A stretch of DNA of 64,000 nucleotides from Rattus norvegicus (GCF_036323735.1 NC_086031.1:41511725-41575724); one strand, 5' to 3'; positions 1 through 11,104 are shown, numbered from the stretch's first letter. The notes: generated from the letters alone by a model not told the origin. A program made the numbers and translations.

Positions 1-182
1 AAAGCTCAGAACTATACAAGGACATCCTGGTGCCCTCCTTCTACCCCAAGAGCAAGCACTGTGTGTTCCAAGGGGATCTCCTGCTCTTCAGTTGTGCCGG
101 GGCCCACCCCACACACCAGCGGATCTGCCCCTGCCGGGACTTCATCAAGGGCCAAGTGGCCCTCTGCAAAGACTGCCTATAG
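1..182 (+). CDS. Mgat5: Mgat5 3'-terminal coding exon (partial): GlcNAc-transferase V C-terminus
   Basis: The frame starting at base 3 runs 59 codons to a TAG at 180-182. It contains the stretches DILVPSFYPKSKHC, GDLLLFSCAGAHP and the terminal FIKGQVALCKDCL, which I recognise as the C-terminus of alpha-1,6-mannosylglycoprotein 6-beta-N-acetylglucosaminyltransferase V. This Golgi type II membrane enzyme adds the beta-1,6-GlcNAc branch to N-glycans from UDP-GlcNAc. The piece is rich in cysteine (six Cys), as expected of the disulfide-bonded luminal C-terminus. Bases 1-2 finish a codon begun outside the window, so no acceptor is visible and the other roughly 680 residues lie to the left. A longer-looking ORF at 61-279 is a shadow in another frame. 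The neighbouring convergent Tmem163 matches the known mammalian gene order. Confidence 0.95.
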   Translation, partial: SSELYKDILVPSFYPKSKHCVFQGDLLLFSCAGAHPTHQRICPCRDFIKGQVALCKDCL

Positions 183-764
183 CATAGCCACCCTGGATTC
201 ATTCAGATGGGAAAGACGTGGCTCCGCTGGGCAGGGCCGAGGGGCTGAAAGACAGTCAGGGACTCTGACCAGAGCCTGAAATCTTTGGTCCAGGGCTTGG
301 ATTTAGTACTGCCCCAGCCTCAGCCAGTGCATCCCAGTTTACACCAAAACCACAAGAGAACAGAGGTTAGAGCAGAGGTTCTCCCTGGTGTAATGAATGC
401 CCTCTGTCTCCAGGAAAATCCACTGTAGGGAAGTGGTCCAGGCGGCTGCTCCCGGGACTTTTTTTTTTTTTTTTTTAAAGGGATAAAATCTGGAGACTCA
501 TTCAGCTGAAAACAAAAGCAGGAAGAGGAATTGAGCCAATTGGGAAGGACTTTAGGGACAATTCCAAACCAATTAATTTATTTATTTGGGAGAATGGGGG
601 CGGGCTCGGGAGGGAGGAAAGGGGTTGAACACAGTTTCCTTTTGTTCCTCACCGTTAACCACCCACCTTCAGGACCTTCTTGTTCTGCAGCATCAAGCAG
701 GATGGCAAGCTTAAGGCAGCTGTGGGAGCTTGACTCCTGGTGACAGGTGACAGCAGAGAAAAAA

Positions 765-945
765 GACGTAGCTCGGTTTGTAGATTGCTGGCATAGCATA
801 CATGGGGTCCTGGGTTCCATTCCCAGTACCACATAAAACATAAGAAGCAGAGGCAGGAGGACCAAACATTCTCCTTGGCTACATAACAAGGCCAAGGCCT
901 TTGTCCCCGCATCTAGGCTGCAAGAGACCCTGTCTCAGAAAATGG
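765..945 (+). repeat. B4 SINE (ID-like left half plus B1-like right half)
   Basis: A degraded tRNA-like left half (GTAGCTCGGTTTGTAGA ... GGTTCCATTCCC) is followed by a B1-like part with AGGCAGGAGGACC and AGACCCTGTCTCA. Its divergence indicates an old insertion in the Mgat5 3' UTR. Confidence 0.75.
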
Positions 946-3424
946 GGGTAAAATGGCCTTGAAAACACAGCCAGCCACTGTCAAAGCATCTTCAGAACCG
1001 ATGGATCCCGTGCTTGCTTGGCAGATGGCAGCTAAAAGGCAGATAACCTTAGTGGGGAAATGCCTGTGGTGTCCTGAGGGGCCCACCAAGTTCCAAAGAC
1101 AGATTGGGCTGCAGATGAGAGAGGCTGCTTTCCTGTGTGACCTCCCCCAATCCCCAGCCCCCGCCCCCCATAGCTTGGTCCCAATTTCTGGTTAGAATTC
1201 ACCTTTGTTGAAGAAACACAGGATTATGTAATTCTTGTCTGCTGCTGTGGTAAGCTCACCCTCCCCCCACCCCCACCTCCATCAAAGGCGCCAGGAGCGG
1301 TCTTTGAACTTGGAGAGGGCACCTCTAGCCTCAAAACAGCTAAGAGTTGGATAAGAGTCAGCCCTAGAGTTAGTAACACGAGGCTTTGCGCTGTATACCC
1401 CCTCCCCCCCGTGATGTCTGATATTGCTGCAATCCAGGGAATTGACTCTGAACTTGATGGTTTCTGGGGAGGTAAGGACAGTTCTGGTCCAATGCTAGGT
1501 ATTATCCTGGCCACACCCCCCAGTGGGTGTGGCTTACAAAGGGTGGAGCCTGGGGCTGGCTTTTACTTGAAACACTATTGTTCTATGGAGTTTGACCAGT
1601 CTGGCAGCAGGTTGGCCTGTCTATATGCTGGAATCCCCACTTTTCACACCTTGGAGCCCTTTAGTCAGTCCAGCCCTGCTGAAGTACTGCTTCTGTGCTC
1701 TGTACACGTGTGAGTTTCTGGAGACACCTCCCACACTTCTCTCCATGCTGGTGAATGAACCAATCCCTCTTCTTCCTCTTGCTGTTAGCGTTGTCCACCC
1801 AGCCCCAGCTGGTAGAGTAGACTTCCTAGCCGGCTGGTGCTGCCCAACACCTCCCTGTAGCCAAGTGGAGCCTCTGTCTAGCTGGACAGCAGAGCAAGGC
1901 CCAGGACTGGCTGAGCCCTCCAGAAGCAACAGAAAGGAGGGTCTGCTTGTGGTGACCAAGGATTGGGGAGATGGCGCTTGGAACTTTAAGGTCTGGATAA
2001 ACATCTGCTCTCCTCTTGATTTCTACCTGGGTACATACATCACACCGATCACACCTCTAGGGTCTCCCCGACCACGCCCCTTTGACCCTAAGACAGACAC
2101 CTCAAGGGCCTCAGATTCTAGTCCTAGAGAATGAAGTGGAGTCAAGAGGTGATGCCAGGGCAGGTGCTGGCCCTAAACACTGACAGGGGTCCCTCAAGGC
2201 CTGGCTGGAATCACCTTTACCCAGGTTGAGCCGCCAGGCAGGCTATGAAGCATCTTTTATTAAGGTTTATAAAGATTTCCTGCAGCAGGATGGGAGAAAG
2301 CTGGATAGACTCTTCCCTTAAAGCGGGCCCCTGGGCTGCACCCCGTAGTTATGGGAATCTCCCTGAGTTTCCAGGGAGATTGAAAATCAGGCTCTTTGGG
2401 ACCCCTAAAGACTGTGGGTGACAGTGCTGGCATTCAACCAGCAGGGGGCGCCCCAGCTGAAAATGACACCCACCCCCACCCCCCCCACCCCCGCTGCTGA
2501 TAACTGTAAACAGGCAGGAAGGCCACTTTCTCTTCACCTGCCGAAGCTTCCGGGCCCTGAGCTCAGGGTCCCTCCACATTCCTTTTCCTCTTCTTCAGTT
2601 CAAGACCGCGAGTCACGCAACCCAGAAGAGGTCTTTCTCCCATGTTATAAATTCCTCTCCGTTTTAGGCAGAAATACATAAGCTCACTTCCTCCGGTGGG
2701 TTCCTGCTCTTGGGACTAGCCAACCGTAGTCTAGTTATTAAAAGCATTAGCAATAGGTGAGATGTCCCTGAATGTATACCAGCTCCCAGGCCTCCTCAGA
2801 GCAAGCAAGATATGGACGGGTGAGTGGCCATCAAGGGGAAACTGACCTGACCCGTGCATGGGCATTCCGTCCGCCTGTCGGTGCGGAGGCCAGCAAAGAA
2901 TCACTGCCCTGGCTGGGAGCCACAGCACTTACAGAGCACTGGCCATCTTGTAGGAGCCAAGGGCTGTTTGCGATCGAACCTTCCACCAGGAGAGGAGTCT
3001 GAAATCAAGACTCCTGTGTCCTGCACAGTAATCACAGATCGTCTGATCTTTAGAGTTATTGTCCCCTTTGTGATGCTAGGCTCTTAAAATGGAGCGGGGG
3101 GGGGGGGCTTTATCTAATTTATTAAGAGAGAGAATACATCGCTTCAGAAGGTGAAAGCTTTTTGAAGGGGCCATCCTGAGAGGGGCCACCCATGCCTTGT
3201 TGGATCCCAGTCCACGCCCCCTGCATTTCTGTGTGTGTTCTTGTATACCGGCTTATTTTGTCTCCGAGATGAGTCTTTCGTTTTAGGTTGAGTGTTTGGG
3301 AATACCTGTCTGTCCTTTTGCTGGCACGTGTCTTTGCATCTCTCTTCGGGGCTGGAGTCTGACGGCTGGGTGCTGTCGAAGGCTGACAGCCGGCTGTTCC
3401 AGCCTGGAATGACTACATTTGCCC

Positions 3425-3560
3425 ACAGTGTGTGTGCACACACACGGTTATTTATACTCCCAGTGGATGGGGACACACAAGACTGTATATATAGTGTGTA
3501 TACATGTATACATGTGCGTTTTGTGTATGTTCCTAGTGTGTGGTGTGTGCACATGCACCC
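3425..3560. repeat. Mixed TG/TA/CA simple repeat
   Basis: Alternating purine-pyrimidine sequence with short CA, TATA and GTGTG runs; no period is sustained. Confidence 0.6.
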
Positions 3561-4342
3561 CCCAGAATAGGGCTGAGGGTGCCAAAAATCCTTTAGCACC
3601 CTCAGGACCAGACCCTATCTCTGAATCTGATGTCGACCAAGGTAGTGAAGGGCCTCATGACCCATCACCCTGGCCCTAGCTGACATGTTGCTGAGGCAGA
3701 AAAACAGCCCTCAAGCCATCTGTGTAGAAGAAGGAGCCCCCAGATACTTCAGCTAGCGAGCACGGTGGAGTCCAGATGTCTTGCTTTTCCCCGTCCTTAG
3801 GGAATGAATGTGGATGTGGAATGAGGTTATCTATTAGTAAGTTGGGTTGCACTGAAACTCTGTGTTGTTTATGGATGAGTGTGTGTTCTTTAGCTCAGAC
3901 CAGGGTGGTTTACCTAGATGGTATGTAATTAGGCACCACCACCCTCTCCCAAAATTCTTGACTGGAAAGGAAAGACCAAGTATTTTGTTAACGGCAGGCT
4001 GTGCTGTATGTGTCGTGACTCCGAGCCTGAACTATTTTATTTATTTAAGACTATTTTAATTTCTCTTTCCTCTTCTCCCCCTCTGCGTGGCTGCAGAGTG
4101 TCTCCGTTAGAGTAGACGGATGGCAGGAATAGATTTGTAGTCCCTTCAGGAAGTTAGCAGCCTGGAGCTGGGCGTGGGTTCCCCTCATCCTCGTTGCCTT
4201 CAACAGAAAGTGAAAAGTTTTTCGTTTTGGGTTTTGTTTTTTTACATATAGCAAAAGACCAAATTAGCTGTATAGTCTTGGATACAGACAATAAGAATTA
4301 CTCTAGCTCTCCTAGCACATAGGGCCCCGTGGGGATTCCATG

Positions 4343-4395
4343 TTTAGCACAGTGCCTGGCTCATAGTAAGCCTGGTGAATGTTCAATATTGATAT
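4343..4395 (+). repeat. MIR SINE remnant (3' end)
   Basis: The core TTAGCACAGTGCCTGGCTCA followed by TAGTAAG and a GAATGTTCAATATTGAT tail matches the 3' end of the ancient mammalian MIR consensus. It predates rodents, which fits an old conserved 3' UTR. Confidence 0.75.
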
Positions 4396-5221
4396 TAGTA
4401 GTATATCATAAAACTTGAGAGATAAAGAGCTGCGCTCACCCCCACCCCCGTTGATCCCGTTGATTCAGACATGATGGTTACATAAAAATCTCATTGAGTC
4501 GATCAGATGCTATAGTAATTAACTGTTTCAAATGTTTAAGCTCTGTGCCTACCCTGCTCGATGGAATTCTAGTGTTTTCTCCAATGCACTGAGTAATTGG
4601 AAAATGTGTCAGTCTTCAGCACTCCATGAAACAAGGCTGAGTTTATTACCTTGAACCACCAATATGTTCTGGAACATTCCAGGGGTTTCTTTGAGGAACT
4701 TTTCAAGCTCAAAATTAAAAGTTCTCTCACAAGTTGCACTCCTTGAATTAGAGTTTAATTTTTAACTCCGCTATGACACAGTAATAGAATCTTCCATTTG
4801 TTTAAGGGAAAGAGGGAACAACTAAATTTACATTCTCCTCTGCTGCCCCCTGCTGGACAGGGTGGCTCCCAGCAGGCTGGTTACCTCTGCCACATTCCCA
4901 TCCTATCCAAGATTAATCCCATGGCTGGTCCCTAAAAATTAAATAGATCTACCACCACCACCCCCAGAGGAGCCATATGAAACCCAACGGCAGGGATTTT
5001 GACCGCTTTCAAAAGTGGACTCCCTGGTCACTTAAATACCAGTTTGCTGGTATTTTTTTCTTGTGGCTTTAGCCTCTACCCTGGTAGAACAACTGTGGGC
5101 GAGTTGCCAGTGTGGGATGAAGAGGTTTGCTTTCCAATTCCTCTCCCTTCTCGGCCGACCAGTGACTTTACAGTTCACGGGATTAAAGCGTTGCATTTAC
5201 CTTTCTCAGAGCTTCCCCAAC

Positions 5222-5223
<2 letters not shown>

Positions 5224-5256
<33 letters not shown>
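5224..5256. repeat. (CA)n microsatellite
   Basis: About 16 uninterrupted CA units near the end of the inferred Mgat5 3' UTR. Confidence 0.95.
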
Positions 5257-5257
<1 letters not shown>

Positions 5258-5704
5258 ACCCATGGGACACATGCTGGTGTGGTGGGTAGTTGCCCGTGGA
5301 AGGCAGCATGGGTAGGAGGTACACAGGGAGCATCGCGTGAGAGCGGGCCAGGAGTGTGAACACAGGTCTGCAGCACCCACGGGAGCCGGAATGCAGCAGA
5401 TACGGAAAGAAGTTTATTTGCTTAGAGCCCAGTCCACGTATTAAAGAAAATGGCGTAACCACAACGCCAAAGGACATGGTGACATCCCTTCCACTGTCGC
5501 TCCTGTCACAACCTTGATGTTAGGTTCCTGGCCGTTCACGTCTGTGTCTTCAGATGGATCCTTTTTCTACTGTCACTTCTAGGGTTAAGTCACAGGATCC
5601 TGCAAATGAAGTGTCACTGTCCCCGAGTTTACTGTACAAGGCAAAGAAAGGACACTACTTTGTTTTCCTGTGTTGTAGAGAAACTAGGGAGAACTTTATT
5701 TTTC

Positions 5705-5710
5705 AATAAA
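5705..5710 (+). terminator. Mgat5: Candidate Mgat5 poly(A) signal AATAAA
   Basis: AATAAA sits in a T-rich context and is followed within 15-40 bases by the GT-rich stretch GTGTGACAGGTGGTAGTG, a typical downstream element. Repeat-poor sequence ends here and SINE-dense sequence begins. Confidence 0.65.
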
Positions 5711-5821
5711 CTTTTCTCGTGTGACAGGTGGTAGTGATTTGGGGGAGCTGTGGCTTAAAGCTACATTTCAAGGTAACCAGCACACTCACTTGCAGAGGTT
5801 CTGCTGAAGCAGTGGGGGTAG

Positions 5822-6180
5822 GGCCTGGGGAAGGAGAGCCGAGGTCACAAGGGGCTTGCAATGCATGTATGAGGACCTGGCTCCAGCCCTCAGAATCCAC
5901 TTTTCAGGAAGGCAGGTGTGGTGGCACATGCTTGAAAGCCCAGTTCTCTGTTAGAGAGAACATGGTTAGCATGCATGCCGGGCACACACAAGAACCAGAG
6001 CTTGATCCCCAGAACCCAGGTAAACAGCCCAAGCAGTAGTCCCAGCCCCGGAGATGTGAAGACAGGTGGATCCTTGGGGCTCGATGCTCGGCCTGCCCAG
6101 CCAAAGCAGCAAGCTCAAGGCTGGTGAGAGACTCTGGAATAAGGTGGACAGAAGGACACCTGAAATTGACCGGTAGCCTC
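5822..6180 (+). repeat. RSINE1/B4A-type SINE
   Basis: Diagnostic pieces in order: GCATGTATGAGGACCTGG, TGGTGGCACATGC, CAGGTGGATCCTTGGGGCTCG, CAAGGCTGGTGAGAGACTCT, then a CA-rich tail. Confidence 0.7.
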
Positions 6181-6194
6181 CATGTGTGTGCAAA

Positions 6195-6236
6195 CACACG
6201 CGCGCGCGCGCACACACACACACACACGCACACTCG
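6195..6236. repeat. (CG)n/(CA)n compound repeat
   Basis: About six CG units followed by CA units at the 3' tail of the preceding SINE. Unmutated CpG dinucleotides in an array are uncommon in mammalian DNA. Confidence 0.9.
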
Positions 6237-6464
6237 CGCACGGCTACCCCCAACTCTGTACCCTCATTGATACTAAACAAAGTATTCTTTCCCTCTTCCC
6301 TTCACACTGAAGAGAACTGAACTAGAAGATGAACTCATTTTTTTTCCTTCAGAGATGCTTCTGGCTGTACCATGCACTTAAATGCTCATCCAAGTGAAAC
6401 AGTAAAAGGCCGAGCACCATCATTCGTCAGAGAGAAAGGAAGTGGCCTGGAGCCAGGGGTCAGT

Positions 6465-6600
6465 GGGCCGTGGAACTGCCCCGGATCCATCAGCAGGGGT
6501 TGGCGAGGCTCAAAGCCCTGCGGTTGATTCCCAGCACCAAGTAAATGTTGCACGTGGCACTGCGGACCTGCAGCCCCACACCCAGGCAGTGGCAGGAGGA
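6465..6600 (+). repeat. Degenerate tRNA-derived SINE fragment
   Basis: A GGTTGATTCCCAGCACC B-box-like stretch and a following CAGTGGCAGGAGGACC suggest an old B4-like insertion. Divergence makes the family uncertain. Confidence 0.4.
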
Positions 6601-6829
6601 CCAGGTGCTCTCTGAAACCAGGGACAGTCACAACCACCTGAAGCTCAACTCCCTGAACTCCATGTCTGTTGGCTACAAGGAAGGGTGCAGGCACATTTAT
6701 GGAACCCGTGTTCTCCCGGGCAAAGTGGGAGGCCCCCTAGTGTCCTTCTGGAAAGTCATTTGGACCAAAGTTCCTGACTACAATTGTGTGTCTCTTGGTC
6801 GAAGTTCTTGGGTCAGAAATATTTCGGAG

Positions 6830-7046
6830 AACTAGGGAGATGGCCCAACAGCTAGGAGCACTTGTTTTGCAAGCACGAGGATCAGAGTTCAAATCCCCAG
6901 CATCCAAGCAGGGCATGACTGCTTGTGCCTATAACCCCGAAGAGCTGTGGGAGACAAAGCCAGGAGAACTTCTGGACTTTCTGATCGCCAGCCTAGCTCC
7001 AGGTTCAGAGAGAGATTCTGTCCTCAGGGAGTAAGATGCTTATAAA
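6830..7046 (+). repeat. RSINE1/B4A-type SINE
   Basis: Begins CTAGGGAGATGGCCCAACAG and contains GCAAGCACGAGGATCAGAGT, AATCCCCAGCATCC and CAGAGAGAGATTCTGTCCTC. The tail runs directly into a long CA-rich array, so the array probably grew from the SINE tail. Confidence 0.75.
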
Positions 7047-7048
7047 AG

Positions 7049-7091
<43 letters not shown>

Positions 7092-7557
7092 GCACGCACA
7101 CACACGTACACGCATACACATGCACACACACACACGCACACAGAGAGAGAGAGAGAGAAAGGCATTAACACATATGCATACACACATGTACACACGTACA
7201 CATTCATACGTGCACACAAGCACATGTTCACATACACAAATACACATGCATACACACACGAACACACACAGAGACATTAACACATATGCATACACACATG
7301 TATACACATACACATTCTACATACATGCACACAAGCACATGTTCACACACACACAGAGAAAGACATTAATACATGCATACACACATGTACACACGTACAC
7401 ATTCATACATGCACATAAGCACATGTTCACACACACAAATACACATGCATACACACACACGAACACACACACACAGACATTAACACATGCATACACACAT
7501 GTATATACATACACATTCATACATACATGCACACAAGCACATGTTCACACACACACA
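7049..7557. repeat. CA-rich satellite-like array with higher-order repeat
   Basis: About 500 bases of CA/CATA/CATG units. The phrase CATTAACACAT or CATTAATACAT recurs at 7163, 7275, 7364 and 7478 (spacings 112, 89, 114), each time followed by a matching block containing ACAAGCACATGTTCACA or a close variant. Long ORFs on both strands here (up to 190 codons of Thr-His or Cys-Val) are translation artefacts. Confidence 0.9.
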
Positions 7558-8087
7558 CGTGTTTTAGATCCTGTAACTTTCTGGATTTTGGAGCTCTTGT
7601 CTCCTTGAGTCAGCTTTGGAATGGAACCCAAACTGAACAGGAAACTCACTCATATTTCTCTGTATGCCATACCCATGGCCTAAAGACCATTCACACCATA
7701 TTTTTAATGGGCCTCTGTTTTCACTGCACCTGTCACGCAAGGCCAGGTGCGAACCTTTCTGTTTTGTGCCACCATGTTGGTGCACATTTCCGAAGCCTTT
7801 TGGATGTTGATCTGAGAATTCAGGACGTTCAGCCTGTACCTTTCCCTTTGGAAGCACCATGTGAAAGGAGACATCAAAATCTCGGTAAACCTGGAGGTCT
7901 GCCATCCCTCTGCCCAGACAATGCCTACCTCCAGTGTCTCCAGCAGCACCCTGTGACTGTGTGGTCAACTGCAGTGAACCTGGGCTCCCCTCTGGAGACT
8001 ACAGACCCCACACCAACAGTCCGAGGTGTTACATCATTGTCACCAGTCACCACCAATGCCTGCCTTCAGCCCCAACAGAAAACCTAC

Positions 8088-8290
8088 CTGCTGGAGACGG
8101 GGACATGACTCAGTGGACAAAATGTTTGCTGCACAAGCATGAAGACCTGACTTCAGAGCCACAGCACCCACATAAAAGCCACTTATGATGGTATGCAGTG
8201 TAACCCCAATACTGGGAGAACACGATAAACAGATTCCCAAGACCCACAAGCTAGCTGAATCAGCAAGCTCTATTTGGGTGAAGGACTATT
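8088..8290 (+). repeat. RSINE1/B4A-type SINE
   Basis: Contains GACATGACTCAGTGGACAAA, GCTGCACAAGCATGAAGACC, CAGATTCCCAAGACCCACAAG and AGCTGAATCAGCAAGC in consensus order. Confidence 0.7.
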
Positions 8291-8349
8291 TAATAAATAA
8301 ATTAATAAATTAATGGGCTCCACATGTGAACACAGAGGAAAGTGTACAG

Positions 8350-8401
<52 letters not shown>
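8289..8401. repeat. (TAAA)n then (CA)n(GA)n
   Basis: TAAATAAATTAATAAATTAA at the SINE tail, 30 bases of unique sequence, then CA units (8350-8365) passing into about 18 GA units. Confidence 0.85.
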
Positions 8402-8403
<2 letters not shown>

Positions 8404-8679
8404 CCCACAATATATACTCCCTACATGTTGGCACACAGGCTAACAGCTCTCAAACACAACCTCCCCATACTGTACAAATGGTAAAGGTCTTTACAGGCCT
8501 GACATGGCTGCCCATGTGGGCAGTACTGTGAAGCTACAGAGCATGGTGTAATGCGGGACGCGTCTACAGCACTTATATCTAATGTTACATAGACTGAAGA
8601 CATCTTGTTCCTTCTGAAGGAGTGACCCACGTCTCACAGACTGAGGTACTGTGACCAGCATATAGAGATATGCAGACTC

Positions 8680-9414
8680 AGGTGATGATTATAATTATTT
8701 ATTACAAATAAATGTATAGAGTTTCACATCTCTCAAAAATGGTTCCTGGGTTTTTACGGATGTGCAGGTTCTGAACGTGAAAGAAAGGGCTGTGTGCTTA
8801 CGTAGCTTGTCCATGCAGAGCTCATGTCACTAAACACTTCAGAAAATAGAATGGTCTCCTTCTGAACAAATCTGTTTAGTGTTGGGATTAGTAAAAGTGT
8901 ATGAAACGGGTTGGTAGAAGTTAGGAAGTGCTTTACTGATGAGATCTGCTAGAGTGTGAATCTAGAGGTGACTCGGCCATATGTGCCAGGAGGAGGTGAC
9001 CCGGTCAGTTACAATCTATATTTGTCTGACAGCAAGCACCATAGGTGGCTTCCTGTCAAGCAGAGACCCTAGCCTGCTTCCGAGAACTGTTTGACTCCAA
9101 GAAATGAAAATGTCATTTCCGGCTCAAGATTGGGAAGCATGGGAGCCACTTCCGGCTCCACACTGGGAAGCGTGGCGGCCCCTCCCATGGGCAACATCAT
9201 CCTAACGTGTTTGATGGTGGACGACTGGGTGAGAATGTAGGGCAGGTCCAGCCTCCAGGCAGACCTCATCCCGTGATGACAGACTCTATGAACGAAAACT
9301 TCCCAAAATGAAACTGGATGTGCGGTTGAATGTTGGCACCATCTGCCTGCGTGGAAACCTCGTCAAGTGACGCTCTTCACCAGGGGGCAGTCCCTGCCGC
9401 CCTTCCTGCTGCCT
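8680..9414 (-). other. Tmem163: Tmem163 3' untranslated region (inferred)
   Basis: About 735 bases without recognisable repeats between the Tmem163 stop codon (9415-9417, reverse strand) and the reverse-strand AATAAA at 8698-8703. The 3' limit is inferred from the signal position. Confidence 0.7.
8698..8703 (-). terminator. Tmem163: Candidate Tmem163 poly(A) signal
   Basis: Plus-strand TTTATT reads AATAAA on the gene strand, about 710 bases past the stop codon and just before SINE-rich DNA. A second TTTATT-like stretch nearby makes the exact cleavage site uncertain. Confidence 0.6.
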
Positions 9415-9475
9415 TCACTCAAACATTTCATAATGACGCGTCTGTCTCACTCTGGGCACCATGTCGATGAGGAGC
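9415..9475 (-). CDS. Tmem163: Tmem163 last coding exon: cytosolic C-terminal tail
   Basis: Read on the reverse strand, a TCCTGCAG acceptor (AG at 9476-9477) is followed by one base finishing a Lys codon. Next come 19 codons, LLIDMVPRVRQTRHYEMFE, and a TGA at 9415-9417. This matches the C-terminus of TMEM163 (SV31), a proton-coupled zinc-efflux protein of the cation diffusion facilitator type in synaptic vesicles and lysosomes. The basic, aromatic tail follows the last membrane segment. The split codon (AA|G) pairs exactly with the donor of the exon at 12565-12706, which fixes both boundaries. The piece is too short to appear as an ORF. Confidence 0.96.
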
Positions 9476-9530
9476 CTGCAGAAACAGAGAACGGATCACC
9501 TCAGCACCAGTATTGCTTGGGAAAACTGAG

Positions 9531-9533
<3 letters not shown>

Positions 9534-9602
<69 letters not shown>
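9534..9602. repeat. (TG)n microsatellite
   Basis: About 32 uninterrupted TG units ending in TGCGCGC, only about 60 bases upstream of the last Tmem163 coding exon's acceptor. Confidence 0.97.
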
Positions 9603-9711
9603 TTTCTCATGTTTGCAGGTGGGAGGGGGGACACACATGTAAGTATGTGACCCTGTGGAAACCAGATAACTGTACCCCTCTTTCCTTGGGGGGAGTTATC
9701 CACCTTGATTT

Positions 9712-9950
9712 TCTGTGACAGGGTCTCTCGGTTACACCAGGAACTCACCAAATAGGTTAGGCAGGCTGGCCATACCAAATTACGTACCAAAACTGGCTGG
9801 CCAGCATGCCCCAGGGGCTTCCTGTCTCTGCCTCTCCAGCCCTGGAATTACATGTGCGAGCTACTACACCTGGCTTTTTTTTTTCTTTTTTAATGTGGAT
9901 TACAGGGATCAAACTCTAATAACTGTTCTTTCCCACCTAAGCTACCCATG
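9712..9950 (-). repeat. B4 SINE, antisense
   Basis: Reads TGTGACAGGGTCTCTCGGTT ... CTGGCTGGCCAGCATG ... GCCTCTCCAGCCCTGGAATT (reverse B1 part), then a T-rich linker and GATTACAGGGATCAAACTCT (reverse ID-like part). Confidence 0.7.
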
Positions 9951-10029
9951 AGTCTTAGCTGTGACTTTTTCTGCCCACGTACCACACCCCTGTCCCTTCA
10001 TGAAGCATACACCTCAATGGCTTCCTATA

Positions 10030-10570
10030 TGTACATGAAGCTGTGTGGTCATCCACACTGTCTCAATTCCAGAATATTCTTATCATCCCCCATGCGCACT
10101 AATAGACACACCCATTTTTCTTCCACACCTTTTCCCAGACAACCAAAGGTCTACTTTGAGACATTATGAGTGTATCCTGGAAATTTCATAGAAAAATGCA
10201 TATAGCATTTTGAATAAGAACGTTATTCATTTGGCACATTAGAAACCCACCCACATCATAAGGTATATTGACACTTCATTCATTTGGATGAATAATAGTC
10301 CACTGAATGGATATACCATATCTATCCCTTTCTCAGCCAATGGTGAGGGGGCAGGGTTCTAGTCCTGTGTATATATGAGCAGAGCTGCTGTGAGGATCCA
10401 CATAGAACTTTTGACATTTGTGTCTGAAATCACTGGGCCAAACAGTAACTGCATGCTTAACATTGAGCAGCTGCTAAGTCCTTTTCCAAATCAGCACCAC
10501 TGTGCGCATCCCCTCGCAAACATATCCGAGGCTCACAGTTCTTGCCAACACTTGTAACTGTCTCTGAGTT
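10030..10570. repeat. Ancient L1 (L1M-type) fragment
   Basis: Several phrases match an old mammalian L1 3' region in order: CATTTGGATGAATAATAGTC, AATGGATATACCATATCTAT, CAGAGCTGCTGTGAGGATCC, CTGGGCCAAACAGTAACTGC and TTCTTGCCAACACTTGTAAC. Divergence is high. I did not assign the orientation. Confidence 0.65.
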
Positions 10571-10779
10571 TGAGGACAATACCCTAGTGGAAGCCAGGAA
10601 GTACTAAACTTTTAAAAGCACAGCACCTTGACAGGAATGGTGCTCTCAAAGGACAAATCCAGCCTAAGGACCATATCCAGGGACTGCCAGTGTGCTATTT
10701 CTTCAGTAAGTGAACACCATACCAACATAGCTTTGCCCTCACTCCAGGGTGGCCCTTTGCATGGAATAGGGTCTCTTCA

Positions 10780-10831
10780 CATTGATTGATTGATTGATTG
10801 ATTGACTGACTGACTGACTGACTGACTGATT
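10780..10831. repeat. (ATTG)n/(ACTG)n tetranucleotide array
   Basis: ATTG units change to ACTG units partway, then return to ATTG, which indicates one substitution spreading through the array. Confidence 0.95.
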
Positions 10832-10849
10832 GTTTATATAACATACCAC

Positions 10850-10968
10850 AGTACAACTATGGAGGTCAGTTCTCTCCTACCTTCAACCATATGGTTCCTG
10901 AGGATTAACCCCAGGTTACCAGGTTTGGCCGAAAGCACCATTACCCACTGAGCCATCTCACAGGCCCC
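10850..10968 (-). repeat. B3-like SINE of the B2 superfamily, antisense
   Basis: Contains GGAGGTCAGTTCTCTCCTAC, TTCCTGAGGATTAACCCCAG and the reversed head CCCACTGAGCCATCTCACAG. Confidence 0.7.
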
Positions 10969-11104
10969 AGGAGTGGTTCCTTTTGTAAATGTCTAGTGTT
11001 GCCTCAGCCTGGACCTCCTCTGATTCCAAACAGCACACATGGGCATCAGATGGCAAGAAGGATGCTCAGATGACACTCAGCTGGACATCACAAAGACATG
11101 CATT

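Larger units (their letters stand above)
183..5730 (+). other. Mgat5: Mgat5 3' untranslated region (inferred extent)
   Basis: From the TAG at 180-182 to the AATAAA at 5705-5710 there is mostly unique sequence with few repeats, unlike the SINE-dense DNA after it. It holds a T-tract (about 460-475), one B4 SINE (765-945), a G-run near 3096-3107, a mixed TG/TA/CA tract (3425-3560), a MIR remnant (4343-4395) and a short CA array (5224-5256). AT-rich unique sequence at 4200-5220 reads like conserved 3' UTR. No splice site or reading frame is supported. That the whole stretch is one 3' UTR is inferred from the poly(A) signal; an earlier variant signal (ATTAAA near 4713) could give a shorter form. 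Confidence 0.65.
5731..8679. other. Intergenic gap between convergent Mgat5 and Tmem163
   Basis: About 3 kb between the two inferred 3' ends. It is mostly RSINE1/B4A-type SINEs and CA arrays, listed separately. Unique remnants are 6240-6460, 7560-8085 and 8405-8680, where I see no gene, splice signal or conserved-looking motif. Confidence 0.6.

Noticed and set aside
61..279. 72-codon + strand ORF at the start of the window
   Set aside because: It is a shadow in another frame of the true Mgat5 C-terminal coding sequence (frame from base 3, stop at 180-182).
1592..2134. 180-codon + strand ORF
   Set aside because: It lies in the inferred Mgat5 3' UTR, has no recognisable domain, and a similar-length antisense ORF overlaps it. 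It is consistent with chance in GC-rich DNA.
4713..4718. ATTAAA as the main Mgat5 poly(A) signal
   Set aside because: Repeat-poor, 3' UTR-like sequence continues another kilobase to a canonical AATAAA with a GT-rich downstream element. It remains possible as a minor site.
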